From: Streptomyces sp. I05A-00742
GTDB lineage: Bacteria > Actinomycetota > Actinomycetes > Streptomycetales > Streptomycetaceae
Reading direction: 5' to 3'
NCBI RefSeq assembly: GCF_013055795.1
Contig: NZ_JABETO010000007.1
Location: forward strand, 170,106 to 234,105
DNA: 64,000 bases
Shown here: piece after piece, positions 43,882 through 52,495 of the stretch
Position numbering within the stretch: the stretch's first letter is position 1
Layout: the number at the start of each line of letters is the position of its first letter
Made by a program: the position numbers and the translations under genes
The notes under the pieces: model-generated
What the model saw: only the letters and a program-made list of their open reading frames with translations
Database searches by the model: none
What the model was told of the DNA's origin: nothing

Positions 43882-45005
43882 CCACCGCACCGACCGGCAC
43901 CGCCGAACAGCACGCCCTGCGCACGGCCGTCGCCGCCCTGGGCGCCCGCCCGCTGAGTGCGGACGAGCTCTGGGCGGAGGCGGGGAAGCTCGGCTACCTG
44001 GGCGTCAACCTGCCGGAGGAGTACGGCGGGGGCGGCGCCGGGATCACCGAACTCGCCATCGTCCTGGAAGAATTGGCGGCAGCGGGCAACCCGCTGCTGC
44101 TCATGGTGGTGTCGCCCGCCATCTGCGGCACGGTCATCGCCCGGTTCGGCACCGAGCGGCAGAAACGGACGTGGCTCCCCGGGCTGGCGGCCGGGAGGCT
44201 CCGGATGGCCTTCGGCATCACCGAGCCGGACGCGGGTTCCAACTCCCACCGCATCACCACCACCGCCCGCCGCGACGGCGGCGACTGGATCCTGACCGGC
44301 AGGAAGGTCTTCATCTCCGGCGTGGACGTCGCCGACGCCACCCTGATCGTCGGCCGTACGGAGGACGCCAGGACCGGCCGCCTCAAGCCCTGCCTGTTCG
44401 TCGTCGACAGGGACGCACCCGGCTTCGGGCGGACCGCCATTCCCATGGAACTCTCCGGTGACCTGCGGCAGTTCGAGCTCGTCCTCGACGACGTGCGGCT
44501 GCCCGCCGACGCGCTGGTCGGCGACGAGGACGCGGGTCTGCTCCAGCTGTTCGCCGGGCTGAACCCGGAGCGCGTCATGACCGCCGCGTTCGCCCTCGGC
44601 CTCGCGCGGTACGCGCTCCGGCGGGCGGTGGAGTACGCCCGCGTCCGCGAGGTGTGGGGGCGGCCGATCGGCGCCCACCAGGCCGTCGCGCACCCGCTGG
44701 CGGAGGCGCACATCGGCATCGAACTGGCCCGTCTGATGACGGACCGGGCGGCCCGGCTGTACGACGCGGGCGACGACGCCGCCGCGGGCGAGGCCGCGAA
44801 CATGGCCAAGTACGCGGCCGCGGACGTGGCCGTCCGCACGGTGGACCAGGCCGTGCACACCCTCGGCGGGAACGGGCTCACCAAGGAGTACGGACTGGCC
44901 GCGCTCATCACGGCGGTGAGGGTGGCGCGCGTGGCTCCGGTGAGCCGCGAGATGATCCTGAACTACGTGTCGCACCAGAGCCTCGGGTTGCCCAAGTCGT
45001 ACTGA
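43878..45005 (+). CDS. Acyl-CoA dehydrogenase
   Basis: A 375-residue flavin dehydrogenase. RMAFGITEPDAGSNSHRITT and DWILTGRKVFISGVDVADAT carry the FAD/substrate loops; EYARVREVWGRPIGAHQAVA and HTLGGNGLTKEYGLAALITA are standard late motifs. A catalytic base candidate is the glutamate in KEYGL. Within this operon it should oxidise the acyl-CoA upstream of the carboxylase (as AtuD or LiuA do). The ATG overlaps the carboxylase alpha stop. Confidence 0.92.
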   Translation: MTTAPTGTAEQHALRTAVAALGARPLSADELWAEAGKLGYLGVNLPEEYGGGGAGITELAIVLEELAAAGNPLLLMVVSPAICGTVIARFGTERQKRTWLPGLAAGRLRMAFGITEPDAGSNSHRITTTARRDGGDWILTGRKVFISGVDVADATLIVGRTEDARTGRLKPCLFVVDRDAPGFGRTAIPMELSGDLRQFELVLDDVRLPADALVGDEDAGLLQLFAGLNPERVMTAAFALGLARYALRRAVEYARVREVWGRPIGAHQAVAHPLAEAHIGIELARLMTDRAARLYDAGDDAAAGEAANMAKYAAADVAVRTVDQAVHTLGGNGLTKEYGLAALITAVRVARVAPVSREMILNYVSHQSLGLPKSY

Positions 45006-45069
45006 AGGGAGGGGCATTACGGCCCCGACCGGTCCACCCGGGCCATCTGACAACCCAGACGGAGAGTCC

Positions 45070-45801
45070 ATGCCCGTACGCCTCGACGCCGACGCCGGCG
45101 TCACCACCCTCACCCTCGACTTCCCCGCCCGCCGCAACGCGCTCTCCGCCACCCTGATCGACCACCTCCGCGCCGGACTCGGCCGCGCGGCGGACGACGC
45201 GGGGACCCGGGCCGTCGTCCTCGCGCACACCGGTTCCACGTTCTGCGCGGGCGCCGACCTCGCGGAGCCGCCGGGCGCGGCGGAACTGGTCGCTCTGCTG
45301 CGGGAGATCACCGAGCTGCCGAAACCGGTGGTGGCCAGGATCGACGGTCACGTCCGGGCCGGCGGGCTGGGCATCGTGGGCGCCTGCGACCTCGCGGTGG
45401 CGGGGGAGGGGGCGACGTTCGCGTTCACCGAGGTCCGGCTCGGCCTGGCCCCGGCGGTGATATCGCTGCCGCTGCTGCCCCGGCTGGAGCCGCGCGCGGC
45501 GGCCCGGTACTGCCTGACGGGCGAGACGTTCGACGCCCGGGAGGCGGCGCGCGTCGGGCTGGTCACGGTGGCGGCCCCGGACGCGGGAGAGGCCCTTGCG
45601 GGCGTCCTCGACGGGCTGCGGGCGGCGTCCCCGCAGGGGCTGGCGGAGACGAAACGCCTGCTCACGGCGGACGTCCGGGCCGCGTTCGACCGCGACGCGG
45701 ACGCGCTCGTGGCCCTGTCCGAACGGCTCTTCGCGTCGCCGGAGGCCCGCGAGGGCATCGCGGCCTTCCTGGAGCGGAGGCGGCCCGCGTGGCGATCCTG
45801 A
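45070..45801 (+). CDS. Enoyl-CoA hydratase/isomerase family protein
   Basis: A 243-residue crotonase. DFPARRNALSATLIDHLRAG, TGSTFCAGADL and DGHVRAGGLGIVGACDLAVA (oxyanion hole) and FAFTEVRLGLAPAVISLPLL are family motifs. In the operon it would hydrate the carboxylated enoyl-CoA (as AtuE or LiuC). It begins 64 bp after the dehydrogenase, with GGAG before the ATG, and overlaps the TetR start by 13 bp. Confidence 0.92.
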   Translation: MPVRLDADAGVTTLTLDFPARRNALSATLIDHLRAGLGRAADDAGTRAVVLAHTGSTFCAGADLAEPPGAAELVALLREITELPKPVVARIDGHVRAGGLGIVGACDLAVAGEGATFAFTEVRLGLAPAVISLPLLPRLEPRAAARYCLTGETFDAREAARVGLVTVAAPDAGEALAGVLDGLRAASPQGLAETKRLLTADVRAAFDRDADALVALSERLFASPEAREGIAAFLERRRPAWRS

Positions 45802-46388
45802 CCGACCCCAAGCAGAGCCGCGGCCGCGCCACCCGCAGGAGGCTGCTGAACGCGGCCGTCGAGTGCCTGGCGGAGTACGGCTGGGCGGGTTCGACCGCCG
45901 CCGTGGTGGCCGAACGGGCCGGGGTGTCGCGCGGCGCCCTGCAGCACCACTTCCCCACCCGGGAGGACCTGTTCACCTCGGCCGTCGAGCACATGGCGGA
46001 ACAGCGGTCGGCGGCGCTCCGCGCGGTCGTCGAGAACGCCGCGCCGGTCCTCGGCCCCGCCCGCCGGTACCTCGTGGTGACGGAGCTCGTGGACCTCTAC
46101 ACCGGCCCGCTCTTCCGGGCCGCCCTGCACCTCTGGGTGGCCGCCGCCACCGAGGAGCACCTGCGGCCGCGCGTCGTCGAACTGGAGGCGCGCATCGGCC
46201 GCGAGGCCCACCGCATGGCCGTCGAACTCCTGCACGCGAACGAGAAGGAGCCCGGCGTCCGGGAGACCGTCCAGGGCCTGCTGGACATGGCCCGGGGCCT
46301 GGGCCTCGCCTCGCTCCTCACGGACGACGGGGCGCGGCGGCGCCGGGTGGTGGAGCAGTGGATGGCGATCCTGGACGATGTGCTGTGA
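45789..46388 (+). CDS. TetR-family regulator closing the acyl-CoA operon
   Basis: A 199-residue TetR protein. RRRLLNAAVECLAEYGWAGS and TAAVVAERAGVSRGALQHHF, PTREDLFTSAV form the HTH. The C-terminal ligand domain is all helical. Its GTG lies inside the hydratase gene (13-bp overlap), so it is part of the same transcript, implying feedback control of the operon from the promoter near 38351. The ligand is probably an acyl-CoA of the pathway. Confidence 0.92.
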   Translation: MAILTDPKQSRGRATRRRLLNAAVECLAEYGWAGSTAAVVAERAGVSRGALQHHFPTREDLFTSAVEHMAEQRSAALRAVVENAAPVLGPARRYLVVTELVDLYTGPLFRAALHLWVAAATEEHLRPRVVELEARIGREAHRMAVELLHANEKEPGVRETVQGLLDMARGLGLASLLTDDGARRRRVVEQWMAILDDVL

Positions 46389-46445
46389 GCGGGTGGGGGC
46401 GCTCGCCCACGGGGCGACCGCCCCCACCCCCACCTCCCACCGCTG

Positions 46446-47540
46446 TCAGCGCCCCTGGTACCCGGGGATCTCCCGCGGGTCGCGCGGGCCCGGGCCCACG
46501 TACCGCGCCGACGGCCGCACCAGCCGGCCGGTCCGCTTCTGCTCCAGGATGTGCGCGCTCCACCCGGCTGTGCGGGCACAGGTGAACATCGAGGTGAACA
46601 TGTGCGCCGGCACCTCGGCGAAGTCGAGCACGATCGCGGCCCAGAACTCGACGTTGGTGGCGAGCACCCGGTCCGGACGGCGGTTGTGGAGCTCCTCCAG
46701 GGCCGCCTTCTCCAGCGCCTCGGCGACCTCGAACCGGGGGGCGCCCAGCTCCCTGGCCGTACGGCGCAGGACGCGGGCGCGCGGGTCCTCGGCCCGGTAG
46801 ACGCGGTGGCCGAAGCCCATCAGGCGCTCGCCCTTGTCCAGGGCCTGCCTGACGTAGGCGGAGGCGTCGCCGGTCCGCTCGATCTCCTCGATCATGCCGA
46901 GGACGCGGGACGGCGCGCCGCCGTGCAGCGGACCGGACATGGCGCCGACCGCGCCGGAGAGCGCGGCGGCGACGTCCGCGCCGGTGGAGGCGATGACGCG
47001 GGCGGTGAACGTGGAGGCGTTCATGCCGTGTTCGGCGGCGGAGGTCCAGTACGCGTCGACGGCGGCGACGTGCTTGGGATCGGGCTCGCCGCGCCAGCGC
47101 TTCATGAAGCGCTCGACGACGGTCTCCGCCTTGTCGATCTCCCGCTGCGGCACCATCGGCAGGCCCTGGCCGCGCGCCGACTGGGCCACGTAGGAGAGGG
47201 CCATCACGGCGGCGCGGGCGAGGTTGTCGCGCGCGGTGGCCTCGTCGATGTCGAGGAGCGGCTTCAGGCCCCACACGGGGGCGAGCATGGCGAGCGCGGA
47301 CTGGACGTCGACGCGGATGTCACCGGAGTGGACGGGGATGGGGAACGGCTCGGCGGGCGGCAGCCCGGGGTTGAAGGAGCCGTCGACCAGCAGGCCCCAG
47401 ACGTTTCCGAACGAGACATTGCCGACCAAGTCCTCGATGTCGACGCCTCGGTAGCGGAGTGCGCCGCCCTCCTTGTCGGGTTCGGCGATCTCCGTCTCGA
47501 ACGCGACGACTCCTTCGAGTCCGGGTACGAAATCGGACAT
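46446..47540 (-). CDS. Citrate synthase 2
   Basis: A 364-residue citrate synthase of the short type II-like actinobacterial form. LEGVVAFETEIAEPDKEGGA, LRYRGVDIEDLV and catalytic segments GPLHGGAPSRV, LMGFGHRVYRAEDPR and a late acidic DFAEVPAHMF are present. ATG 47540 (MSDFVPGLEG) has GAGGAGCC upstream. It condenses acetyl-CoA with oxaloacetate, or longer acyl-CoA as methylcitrate synthase. It is divergent from pdxH, the usual Streptomyces arrangement. Confidence 0.93.
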   Translation of the reverse strand: MSDFVPGLEGVVAFETEIAEPDKEGGALRYRGVDIEDLVGNVSFGNVWGLLVDGSFNPGLPPAEPFPIPVHSGDIRVDVQSALAMLAPVWGLKPLLDIDEATARDNLARAAVMALSYVAQSARGQGLPMVPQREIDKAETVVERFMKRWRGEPDPKHVAAVDAYWTSAAEHGMNASTFTARVIASTGADVAAALSGAVGAMSGPLHGGAPSRVLGMIEEIERTGDASAYVRQALDKGERLMGFGHRVYRAEDPRARVLRRTARELGAPRFEVAEALEKAALEELHNRRPDRVLATNVEFWAAIVLDFAEVPAHMFTSMFTCARTAGWSAHILEQKRTGRLVRPSARYVGPGPRDPREIPGYQGR

Positions 47541-47990
47541 CAGGCGGCTCCTCGTGATGTGTTCGACAAGCGACTGCTGACCGTGGCGGTGTCCCCGGCC
47601 GGTGGTCAGCGGGATGTCTGTGCGGTGTCTGGTGGTCCTGCTGCGGCGGTCCCCGGGCCCGTCCCGGCGGGTGGCGGGGCGGGTGCCGGACGGATGCGCG
47701 GCCGAGGCTCGCGCTCCGTGTCGTTCTCGGGTCCTTCTCGGCTCGTTCTCACCGGTCATGCCCCGTGCGGGAGCACTTCACCCGGCCCTTCACCCGTACT
47801 CCTCGGGGAGCCGGGTCAGGCCGGAAACGATAGCCGGTGCTGTGGGGGGTCCACAGCCTTCCACCTGCCGATTTTGGTGGGTTCGCCACATGCGGGGAAG
47901 GGTGATGTCCGGCACACAGTGCATTTCACCACGGGAAGGGTTGGGAGGGGTGGTGGCGGGGCACAATCATCTGTTCCGTACGCGGAGCCG
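47541..47990. other. Divergent control region between citrate synthase and pdxH
   Basis: No gene seen in this interval. It should hold both promoters; CTGTGG/CCACAG (47840-47856) is a small inverted repeat. Reading frames across it have poor codon bias. Confidence 0.45.
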
Positions 47991-48064
47991 CCGACGCGGC
48001 GTGCTGCTGCGGAGGTGCCGACGCGGACGTGCTGCTGCGGACGTGCCGCGGGTGCTGCAAGATG
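47991..48064 (+). repeat. 27-28 bp tandem repeat just before pdxH
   Basis: Two units (47991-48017 and 48018-48045) share CCGACGCGG-CGTGCTGCTGC and a GTG end; a third partial copy reaches 48064, six bases before the pdxH ATG. The array takes the place where a leader and ribosome-binding site are expected. Confidence 0.65.
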
Positions 48065-48069
48065 AGCGG

Positions 48070-48777
48070 ATGCCCGACGTCTTCCCCTTCTCCCCGGCCG
48101 GGGACCCCGACGGCGCGCTCGACCCCGCCGTCATGCGCGCGCAGTACCGCACGGCCGGTCTGCTGGAGTCCGACCTGGCCGGCAGCCCGTACCGGCAGTT
48201 CGCACGGTGGTTCGCCGAGGCGACGGCGAGCGGGCTGGAGGAGCCCAACGCCATGGTGGTGTCGACGGCGGACCGGACCGGACGGCCGAGTTCGCGGACG
48301 GTGCTGCTGAAGGCGTTCGACGAGCGCGGGTTCGTCTTCTTCACCAACTACGGCTCCCGCAAGGGGCTGGAGATCGCGGGCAACCCGTATGTGTCGCTGC
48401 TGTTCCCCTGGCATCCGATCGCCCGTCAGGTCATGGTCGCCGGACGGGCGGAGCGGGTCGCTCCGGAGGAGACGGCGGCGTATTTCCACTCCCGGCCGCA
48501 CGGTTCGCAGGTCGGCGCCCTGGCGAGCGCGCAGTCGACGGTGGTCGGCTCCCGGGCGGAGATCGACGCGGCGTACGCCCGGCTGGCGGCCCGCTACCCG
48601 GAGGGCACGGAGGTGCCGGTGCCGACGGAGTGGGGCGGGCTGCGGGTGGTGCCGGAGAGCGTGGAGTTCTGGCAGGGGCGGGAGAACCGGCTGCACGACC
48701 GGCTGCGGTTTGTGCGGGTGGAGGGGGAAGCGGAGGGAGCGGGGCGCGAGTGGCGGGTGGAGCGGCTGTGCCCGTAG
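48070..48777 (+). CDS. pdxH: Pyridoxamine 5'-phosphate oxidase
   Basis: A 235-residue flavoprotein. [40 protein letters not shown] and the C-terminal [20 protein letters not shown] are invariant PdxH motifs binding FMN and PNP. It oxidises pyridoxine/pyridoxamine phosphate to PLP. ATG 48070 fits domain length; an in-frame GTG at 48052 is possible, neither having a strong Shine-Dalgarno. A 27-28 bp tandem repeat abuts the start and a degenerate minisatellite follows the stop. Confidence 0.94.
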   Translation: MPDVFPFSPAGDPDGALDPAVMRAQYRTAGLLESDLAGSPYRQFARWFAEATASGLEEPNAMVVSTADRTGRPSSRTVLLKAFDERGFVFFTNYGSRKGLEIAGNPYVSLLFPWHPIARQVMVAGRAERVAPEETAAYFHSRPHGSQVGALASAQSTVVGSRAEIDAAYARLAARYPEGTEVPVPTEWGGLRVVPESVEFWQGRENRLHDRLRFVRVEGEAEGAGREWRVERLCP

Positions 48778-48803
48778 GGGCGGACGCTGTTGGCTCGTGA
48801 CCC

Positions 48804-49017
48804 GTGAGAGCCGTTTGTCCGTGAGCGCCGGTGGCTCGTGAACGCCGTTTGTCCGTGGACGCTGCTTGCCCGGGGACGTCGTTCCGCCCTCGGACCTTGT
48901 GTTGTCATGGGACGTCGTTCCGCCTGCGGACCTTGTGTTGCCGGGGGACGCCGTTTTGCCCGCGGACGCCGTCTTGCCCGCGGACCCTGTTCCGCCCGTG
49001 AACGCAGACGATCCGTG
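48804..49017. repeat. 12-unit degenerate 17-19 bp minisatellite after pdxH
   Basis: Units run from 48804 to 49017; from 48874 on all are exactly 18 bp, e.g. GGACGTCGTTCCGCCCTC, GGACGTCGTTCCGCCTGC, GGACGCCGTTTTGCCCGC, GGACGCCGTCTTGCCCGC. The pdxH ending (GAGCGGCTGTGCCCGTAG) resembles the first units, suggesting the array grew outward from the gene end. Confidence 0.8.
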
Positions 49018-49081
49018 GGCCGGTGACCGCCGCGCCTTACGGCGCGGCGGTGCCGAGCGGACGACTCGGCGGCCCACGGAT
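49011..49081. other. 71-bp three-way-junction structure
   Basis: The closing stem is ATCCGTGGGCCG (49011-49022) with CGGCCCACGGAT (49070-49081). Inside are CCGCCGCGCC/GGCGCGGCGG (49027-49036, 49041-49050) and GCCGAG/CTCGGC (49052-49057, 49065-49070). It could end transcripts from either side. No tRNA features (no CCA-adjacent acceptor, T-loop or anticodon layout). Confidence 0.6.
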
Positions 49082-49168
49082 CGGGTGACTGCTGGGAATT
49101 GGCCGGCTCACCCCGGGCCACGAAGGCCCGGAAGGTACCCGGCGCTGCGCTCTGCGCGACGACGGGCG

Positions 49169-49207
49169 CTAGCCCGCAATCACCTCACGCGTCCGGACTG
49201 AAATCAT
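49169..49207 (-). CDS. 12-codon ORF with ideal Shine-Dalgarno (possible leader peptide)
   Basis: ATG 49207 gives MISVRTREVIAG and a TAG. GGGAGGTGATC lies just upstream, an excellent match to the anti-Shine-Dalgarno. A -35 TTGTGA and -10 TACTGT with 17-bp spacing lie 35-60 bp further upstream on the same strand. The transcript would enter the structured region 49131-49011. Whether it is translated for its own sake is unknown. Confidence 0.35.
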   Translation of the reverse strand: MISVRTREVIAG

Positions 49208-49240
49208 CGGTCCGATCACCTCCCTTCTCGTGTGCCCCAC

Positions 49241-49269
49241 ACAGTAGGCAGCCCTCGCGGGGGTCACAA
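49241..49269 (-). promoter_or_regulatory. Candidate vegetative promoter on the minus strand
   Basis: TTGTGA (49269-49264) and TACTGT (49246-49241) are separated by exactly 17 bp. It would start a transcript near 49234 that runs away from the PAS gene, with no minus-strand gene for 1.7 kb. Confidence 0.5.
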
Positions 49270-49379
49270 GCGAATTTCCGGGGACACCGATTTCGGCGAA
49301 GACGGTGTGGTGCCGGGCGGTGTCGAGTTGAATGACCCGTCGTGCAGGACATGCAGACGCGTCCAGCTGGGGGTATCTC

Positions 49380-50804
49380 GTGACCGCTCCACACCACTCC
49401 GGTCCCGCCCGCCACGAGGCCCGCCCTGGAACCGGGGACACCGACGCCGGGCCCGTCCCCGAGGGCGAGGACCACGACCTTCTCGCGGCCCTCCTCGACG
49501 GCATGGACGCGGCGCTCTGCGCGTTCGACGCCGAGGGCACGGTGACCCACTGGAACCGCGAGGCCGAGCGGATCCTGGGCTGGTCGGCGGAGGAGGCGGT
49601 GGGCCGGGAGGGCCTGACGGGCTGGGCGGTGCGCGAGGCGGACGCGGCCGCGGTGAGCGCCCGGCTGGTGGACGCGATGCAGGGGAACGGGCGGCAGGTC
49701 GACGAGTTCGCGCTGCTCACGAAGGACGGCGGACGGGTGCTGGTACGGACCCAGACGTCGGCCGTGCCGGGCACCGACGGCAGACCGGCCGGCGTGTACT
49801 GCGCCTTCAGCGAGGTCCACACCCAGATCGACCTGGAGCGCTCGGTGGCGCTCAGCGAGGCCCTCTTCGGTGACGCGTCCTGGGGCGTCCTGCTGATCGA
49901 CGCCGACCTGCGCCCGGCCCTGGCCAACGCGCACGCCGCGCGGGCCCTGCGGTCGAGCCGTTCCGGGCTGCTCGGCCGCCCGCTCGGGGATCTGCTGGAC
50001 CAGGGCCTTGAGGACGTGGAGAGCGCTCTCCAGCACGTCCTGGCGACAGGCGCCCCGCCGGCCCCGACCGAGCTCTGGGTGACCGTGCGCGGCGGCACGG
50101 ACGGCGGGGCCGACGGGCGCGGGGCGGGCGCGCCGGAGCGGCGCTGCTGGCGGAGCGGGTTCCTGCGGCTCGCCACGCCCCTCGCCGAGGAACCGGTGCC
50201 GCTGGGCGTCGCCTGGCTCTTCCTCGATGTGACGAAGGCGCGGCTGGCGGAGCAGGAGAGCGCCCGGCTGCGGTTCCGCGGCAGTCAGCTGCACCGGGCG
50301 GGGCGTGCGGTCGCCGAGTGCGAGGACCCGATGGAGGCCGCGGCCCTGTACATGGACTTCGCCCTCGCCGGCTTCGCCGACCACGCCCTGATCGACCTGC
50401 TGCCCGACCCCGGGCCCGACCCCGAACACCCCATCCGGCTGCTCCGCGCCGCCGCCACCCCGGCAGGGGCCGGCGTCTCCGGCACCGCCTCGGTCCGCGG
50501 CGGCCTGCCCGTGCCCTACCGGGACGGGCACCCCGCCCTCCAGGCCGTCGAGCGCTGCGGCTCCGTCCGGGCCGTCTCCGACCGCACCCGCGACTGGGCC
50601 GCCACCCGCAAATGGCCCGCCGGCACCCAGCACGCCCTCTCCACCGCCCTCCGCAGCCGCGGCAGGACCGTGGGCGTGGTGACCTTCCTGCGCGGCCCCT
50701 CCCGCCGTCCCTTCGACCGCGCGGACGCGACGTACGCGGAGGACATCGCGACGCGGGTGGCGGCGGCGGTGGACCTGGCGGCGGTGACGGCGGCGGCGGG
50801 CTGA
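49380..50804 (+). CDS. PAS/GAF sensor protein
   Basis: A 474-residue soluble protein. The first PAS domain (about residues 38-150) reads LLAALLDGMDAALCAFDAEG, WNREAERILGWSAEEAVGRE; a second PAS follows (LFGDASWGVLLIDADLRPAL). The C-terminal 170 residues form a GAF-like domain (LHRAGRAVAECEDPMEAAAL, TVGVVTFLRGPSRRPFDRAD). No kinase or phosphatase domain is present, so it may act by protein interaction; related Streptomyces proteins fuse PP2C phosphatases. GTG 49380 is preferred; an in-frame ATG at 49332 has poorer codon bias. Confidence 0.82.
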   Translation: MTAPHHSGPARHEARPGTGDTDAGPVPEGEDHDLLAALLDGMDAALCAFDAEGTVTHWNREAERILGWSAEEAVGREGLTGWAVREADAAAVSARLVDAMQGNGRQVDEFALLTKDGGRVLVRTQTSAVPGTDGRPAGVYCAFSEVHTQIDLERSVALSEALFGDASWGVLLIDADLRPALANAHAARALRSSRSGLLGRPLGDLLDQGLEDVESALQHVLATGAPPAPTELWVTVRGGTDGGADGRGAGAPERRCWRSGFLRLATPLAEEPVPLGVAWLFLDVTKARLAEQESARLRFRGSQLHRAGRAVAECEDPMEAAALYMDFALAGFADHALIDLLPDPGPDPEHPIRLLRAAATPAGAGVSGTASVRGGLPVPYRDGHPALQAVERCGSVRAVSDRTRDWAATRKWPAGTQHALSTALRSRGRTVGVVTFLRGPSRRPFDRADATYAEDIATRVAAAVDLAAVTAAAG

Positions 50805-50809
50805 GCGGG

Positions 50810-50875
50810 GGAGCTCACGGGGGCCGGAACGGAGTTCACGGGTGCCGGAACCGGGGAGCTCACTGGTGCCGGAAG
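50810..50875. repeat. Three 21-bp copies at the SIS gene end
   Basis: GGAGCTCACGGGGGCCGGAAC (50810-50830), GGAGTTCACGGGTGCCGGAAC (50831-50851) and GGAGCTCACTGGTGCCGGAAG (50855-50875). The third copy contains the last codons and the stop (50860-50862) of the minus-strand SIS gene. Confidence 0.85.
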
Positions 50876-51618
50876 AAGATCCGGTCCCGGTACTCCGCGA
50901 ACACGCGTCCGTTCCACTCGTGCCCGCCGTCCACGTTCCCGGACCGCAGCATCGGCGGCTCGGTCCCGCGCGCGGCGAGCTCCCCGGCGGCCGAGGCGAT
51001 CACGGCCTGCATCAGGGCGCTGGTCACGACCGTGGACGCGGGGGCGAACGGCGCGGTGATCCCCTCGGCGGTCAACTCCGCGTCCCCGACGGCGATCTTG
51101 CTGTCGATGACGACGTCGCAGTGGTCCTTGAGGAATGTCCCGGACACGTGCCGGGACTTGGTGTGCTCGGCGTAGGCGAGCGAGGTGACCCCGACGACCT
51201 TGAGACCGAGGGCGCGCGCGTTCATGGCCATCTCGACGGGCAGTGAGTTGCGGCCGGAGAGGGAGATGACGATCAGGACGTCGCCGGGCTGTACGGGGCT
51301 GGTGTCGAGTACCGCGCCGGCCAGCCCGTCGACCCGCTCCAGCGCGCTGCCGAGGGTGGCGGGGGTGACGTCGACGCCGACCGTGCCGGGGACGGCGAGG
51401 AGGTTCACCAGGGCCAGGCCGCCGGCCCGGTAGACGACGTCCTGGGCGGCGATGGAGGAGTGACCGGCGCCGAAGACGAAGATCCGTCCGCCGCGCTCGA
51501 CGGTGTCCGCGATCATGGTCCCCGCGGTGGCGACGTGCTCCGCCTCCTCGTCGCGGGCCCGCCGGAGCAGCTCGATCGCGGCGTCGAAGAACTGGCCGGC
51601 CAGCTTGTTCCCGCTCAT
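50860..51618 (-). CDS. SIS domain (sugar phosphate isomerase-like) protein
   Basis: A 252-residue SIS protein. RIFVFGAGHSSIAAQDVVYR and DVLIVISLSGRNSLPVEMAM are the sugar-phosphate-binding motifs (SS and SxS serines). The C-terminal region (GNVDGGHEWNGRVFAEYRDR) is characteristic of a Streptomyces group. A role in phosphosugar binding is likely, the specific sugar unknown. It is divergent from the DmdR-type gene with a 184-bp gap. Confidence 0.9.
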   Translation of the reverse strand: MSGNKLAGQFFDAAIELLRRARDEEAEHVATAGTMIADTVERGGRIFVFGAGHSSIAAQDVVYRAGGLALVNLLAVPGTVGVDVTPATLGSALERVDGLAGAVLDTSPVQPGDVLIVISLSGRNSLPVEMAMNARALGLKVVGVTSLAYAEHTKSRHVSGTFLKDHCDVVIDSKIAVGDAELTAEGITAPFAPASTVVTSALMQAVIASAAGELAARGTEPPMLRSGNVDGGHEWNGRVFAEYRDRIFFRHQ

Positions 51619-51802
51619 CGCTATGGGCTCCTCGGCATCGGTGTCGGCGTCGTCGGCGTCATGGTGGCGCGGCTCACGTTGCGCGGTTGACCTGCACCCT
51701 GTCAATACGGAGGTCGCGGGCGGGGCGGTACGCGCCCGGCTTGTCAGTGGTATGCGTCAGAATTGACTCCAGGGCCAGCGCACGACTTATCGAGGGGCAC
51801 GC

Positions 51803-52495
51803 ATGTCCGGACTGATCGACACCACGGAGATGTATCTCCGCACCATCCTGGAGCTGGAAGAGGAAGGTGTGGTCCCGATGCGTGCGCGCATCGCCGAACG
51901 GCTCGACCAGAGCGGTCCCACGGTGAGCCAGACGGTGGCCCGTATGGAGCGCGACGGCCTGGTCACGGTCGCCGGGGACCGGCACCTGGAGCTCACCGAG
52001 GAGGGCCGTCGGCTGGCGACGCGCGTGATGCGCAAGCACCGGCTCGCCGAATGCCTGCTGGTCGATGTGATCGGCCTGGAGTGGGAGCAGGTGCACGAGG
52101 AGGCCTGCCGCTGGGAGCACGTGATGAGCGAGGCCGTCGAGCGGCGCGTCCTGGAGCTGCTCCGCCACCCGACCGAGTCGCCGTACGGCAACCCGATCCC
52201 GGGCCTGGAGGAGCTGGGCGAGAAGGCGGAGGCCGACCCCTACCTCAACGAGGACATGGTCAGCCTGGTGGACCTGGTCCCGGGGGCCGAGGGCAAGACC
52301 GTGGTCGTGCGGCGCATCGGCGAGCCGATCCAGAGCGACGCGCAGCTGATGCACACCCTGCGTCGCGTGGGTGTGCAGCCGGGCGCGGTGGTCAGTGTGA
52401 CGGAGTCGCCCGGTGGGGTGATGGTCGGCAGCAGTGGCGAAGCCGCGGAGCTGGCCTCCGAGATCGCCTCGCACGTCTTCGTCGCCAAGCGCTGA
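51803..52495 (+). CDS. dmdR1: DtxR/IdeR-family iron regulator (DmdR1-like)
   Basis: A 230-residue DtxR protein. The HTH is MRARIAERLDQSGPTVSQTV; the metal ligands include M10, H79, E83, C102, E105, H106 equivalents in MRKHRLAECLLVDVIG and HEEACRWEHVMSEAVERR; a C-terminal SH3-like domain (VGVQPGAVVSVTESPGGVM) follows. With Fe2+ it represses siderophore and iron uptake genes. S. coelicolor dmdR1 has the same SIS neighbour to my knowledge. An antisense reading frame (51674-52957) is open through the gene. GAGGGG precedes ATG 51803. Confidence 0.93.
   Translation: MSGLIDTTEMYLRTILELEEEGVVPMRARIAERLDQSGPTVSQTVARMERDGLVTVAGDRHLELTEEGRRLATRVMRKHRLAECLLVDVIGLEWEQVHEEACRWEHVMSEAVERRVLELLRHPTESPYGNPIPGLEELGEKAEADPYLNEDMVSLVDLVPGAEGKTVVVRRIGEPIQSDAQLMHTLRRVGVQPGAVVSVTESPGGVMVGSSGEAAELASEIASHVFVAKR

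Noticed and set aside
49011..49081. Cloverleaf-like fold considered as a tRNA
   Set aside because: Only two inner arms, no T-loop consensus, no anticodon stem geometry and a 12-bp closing stem.
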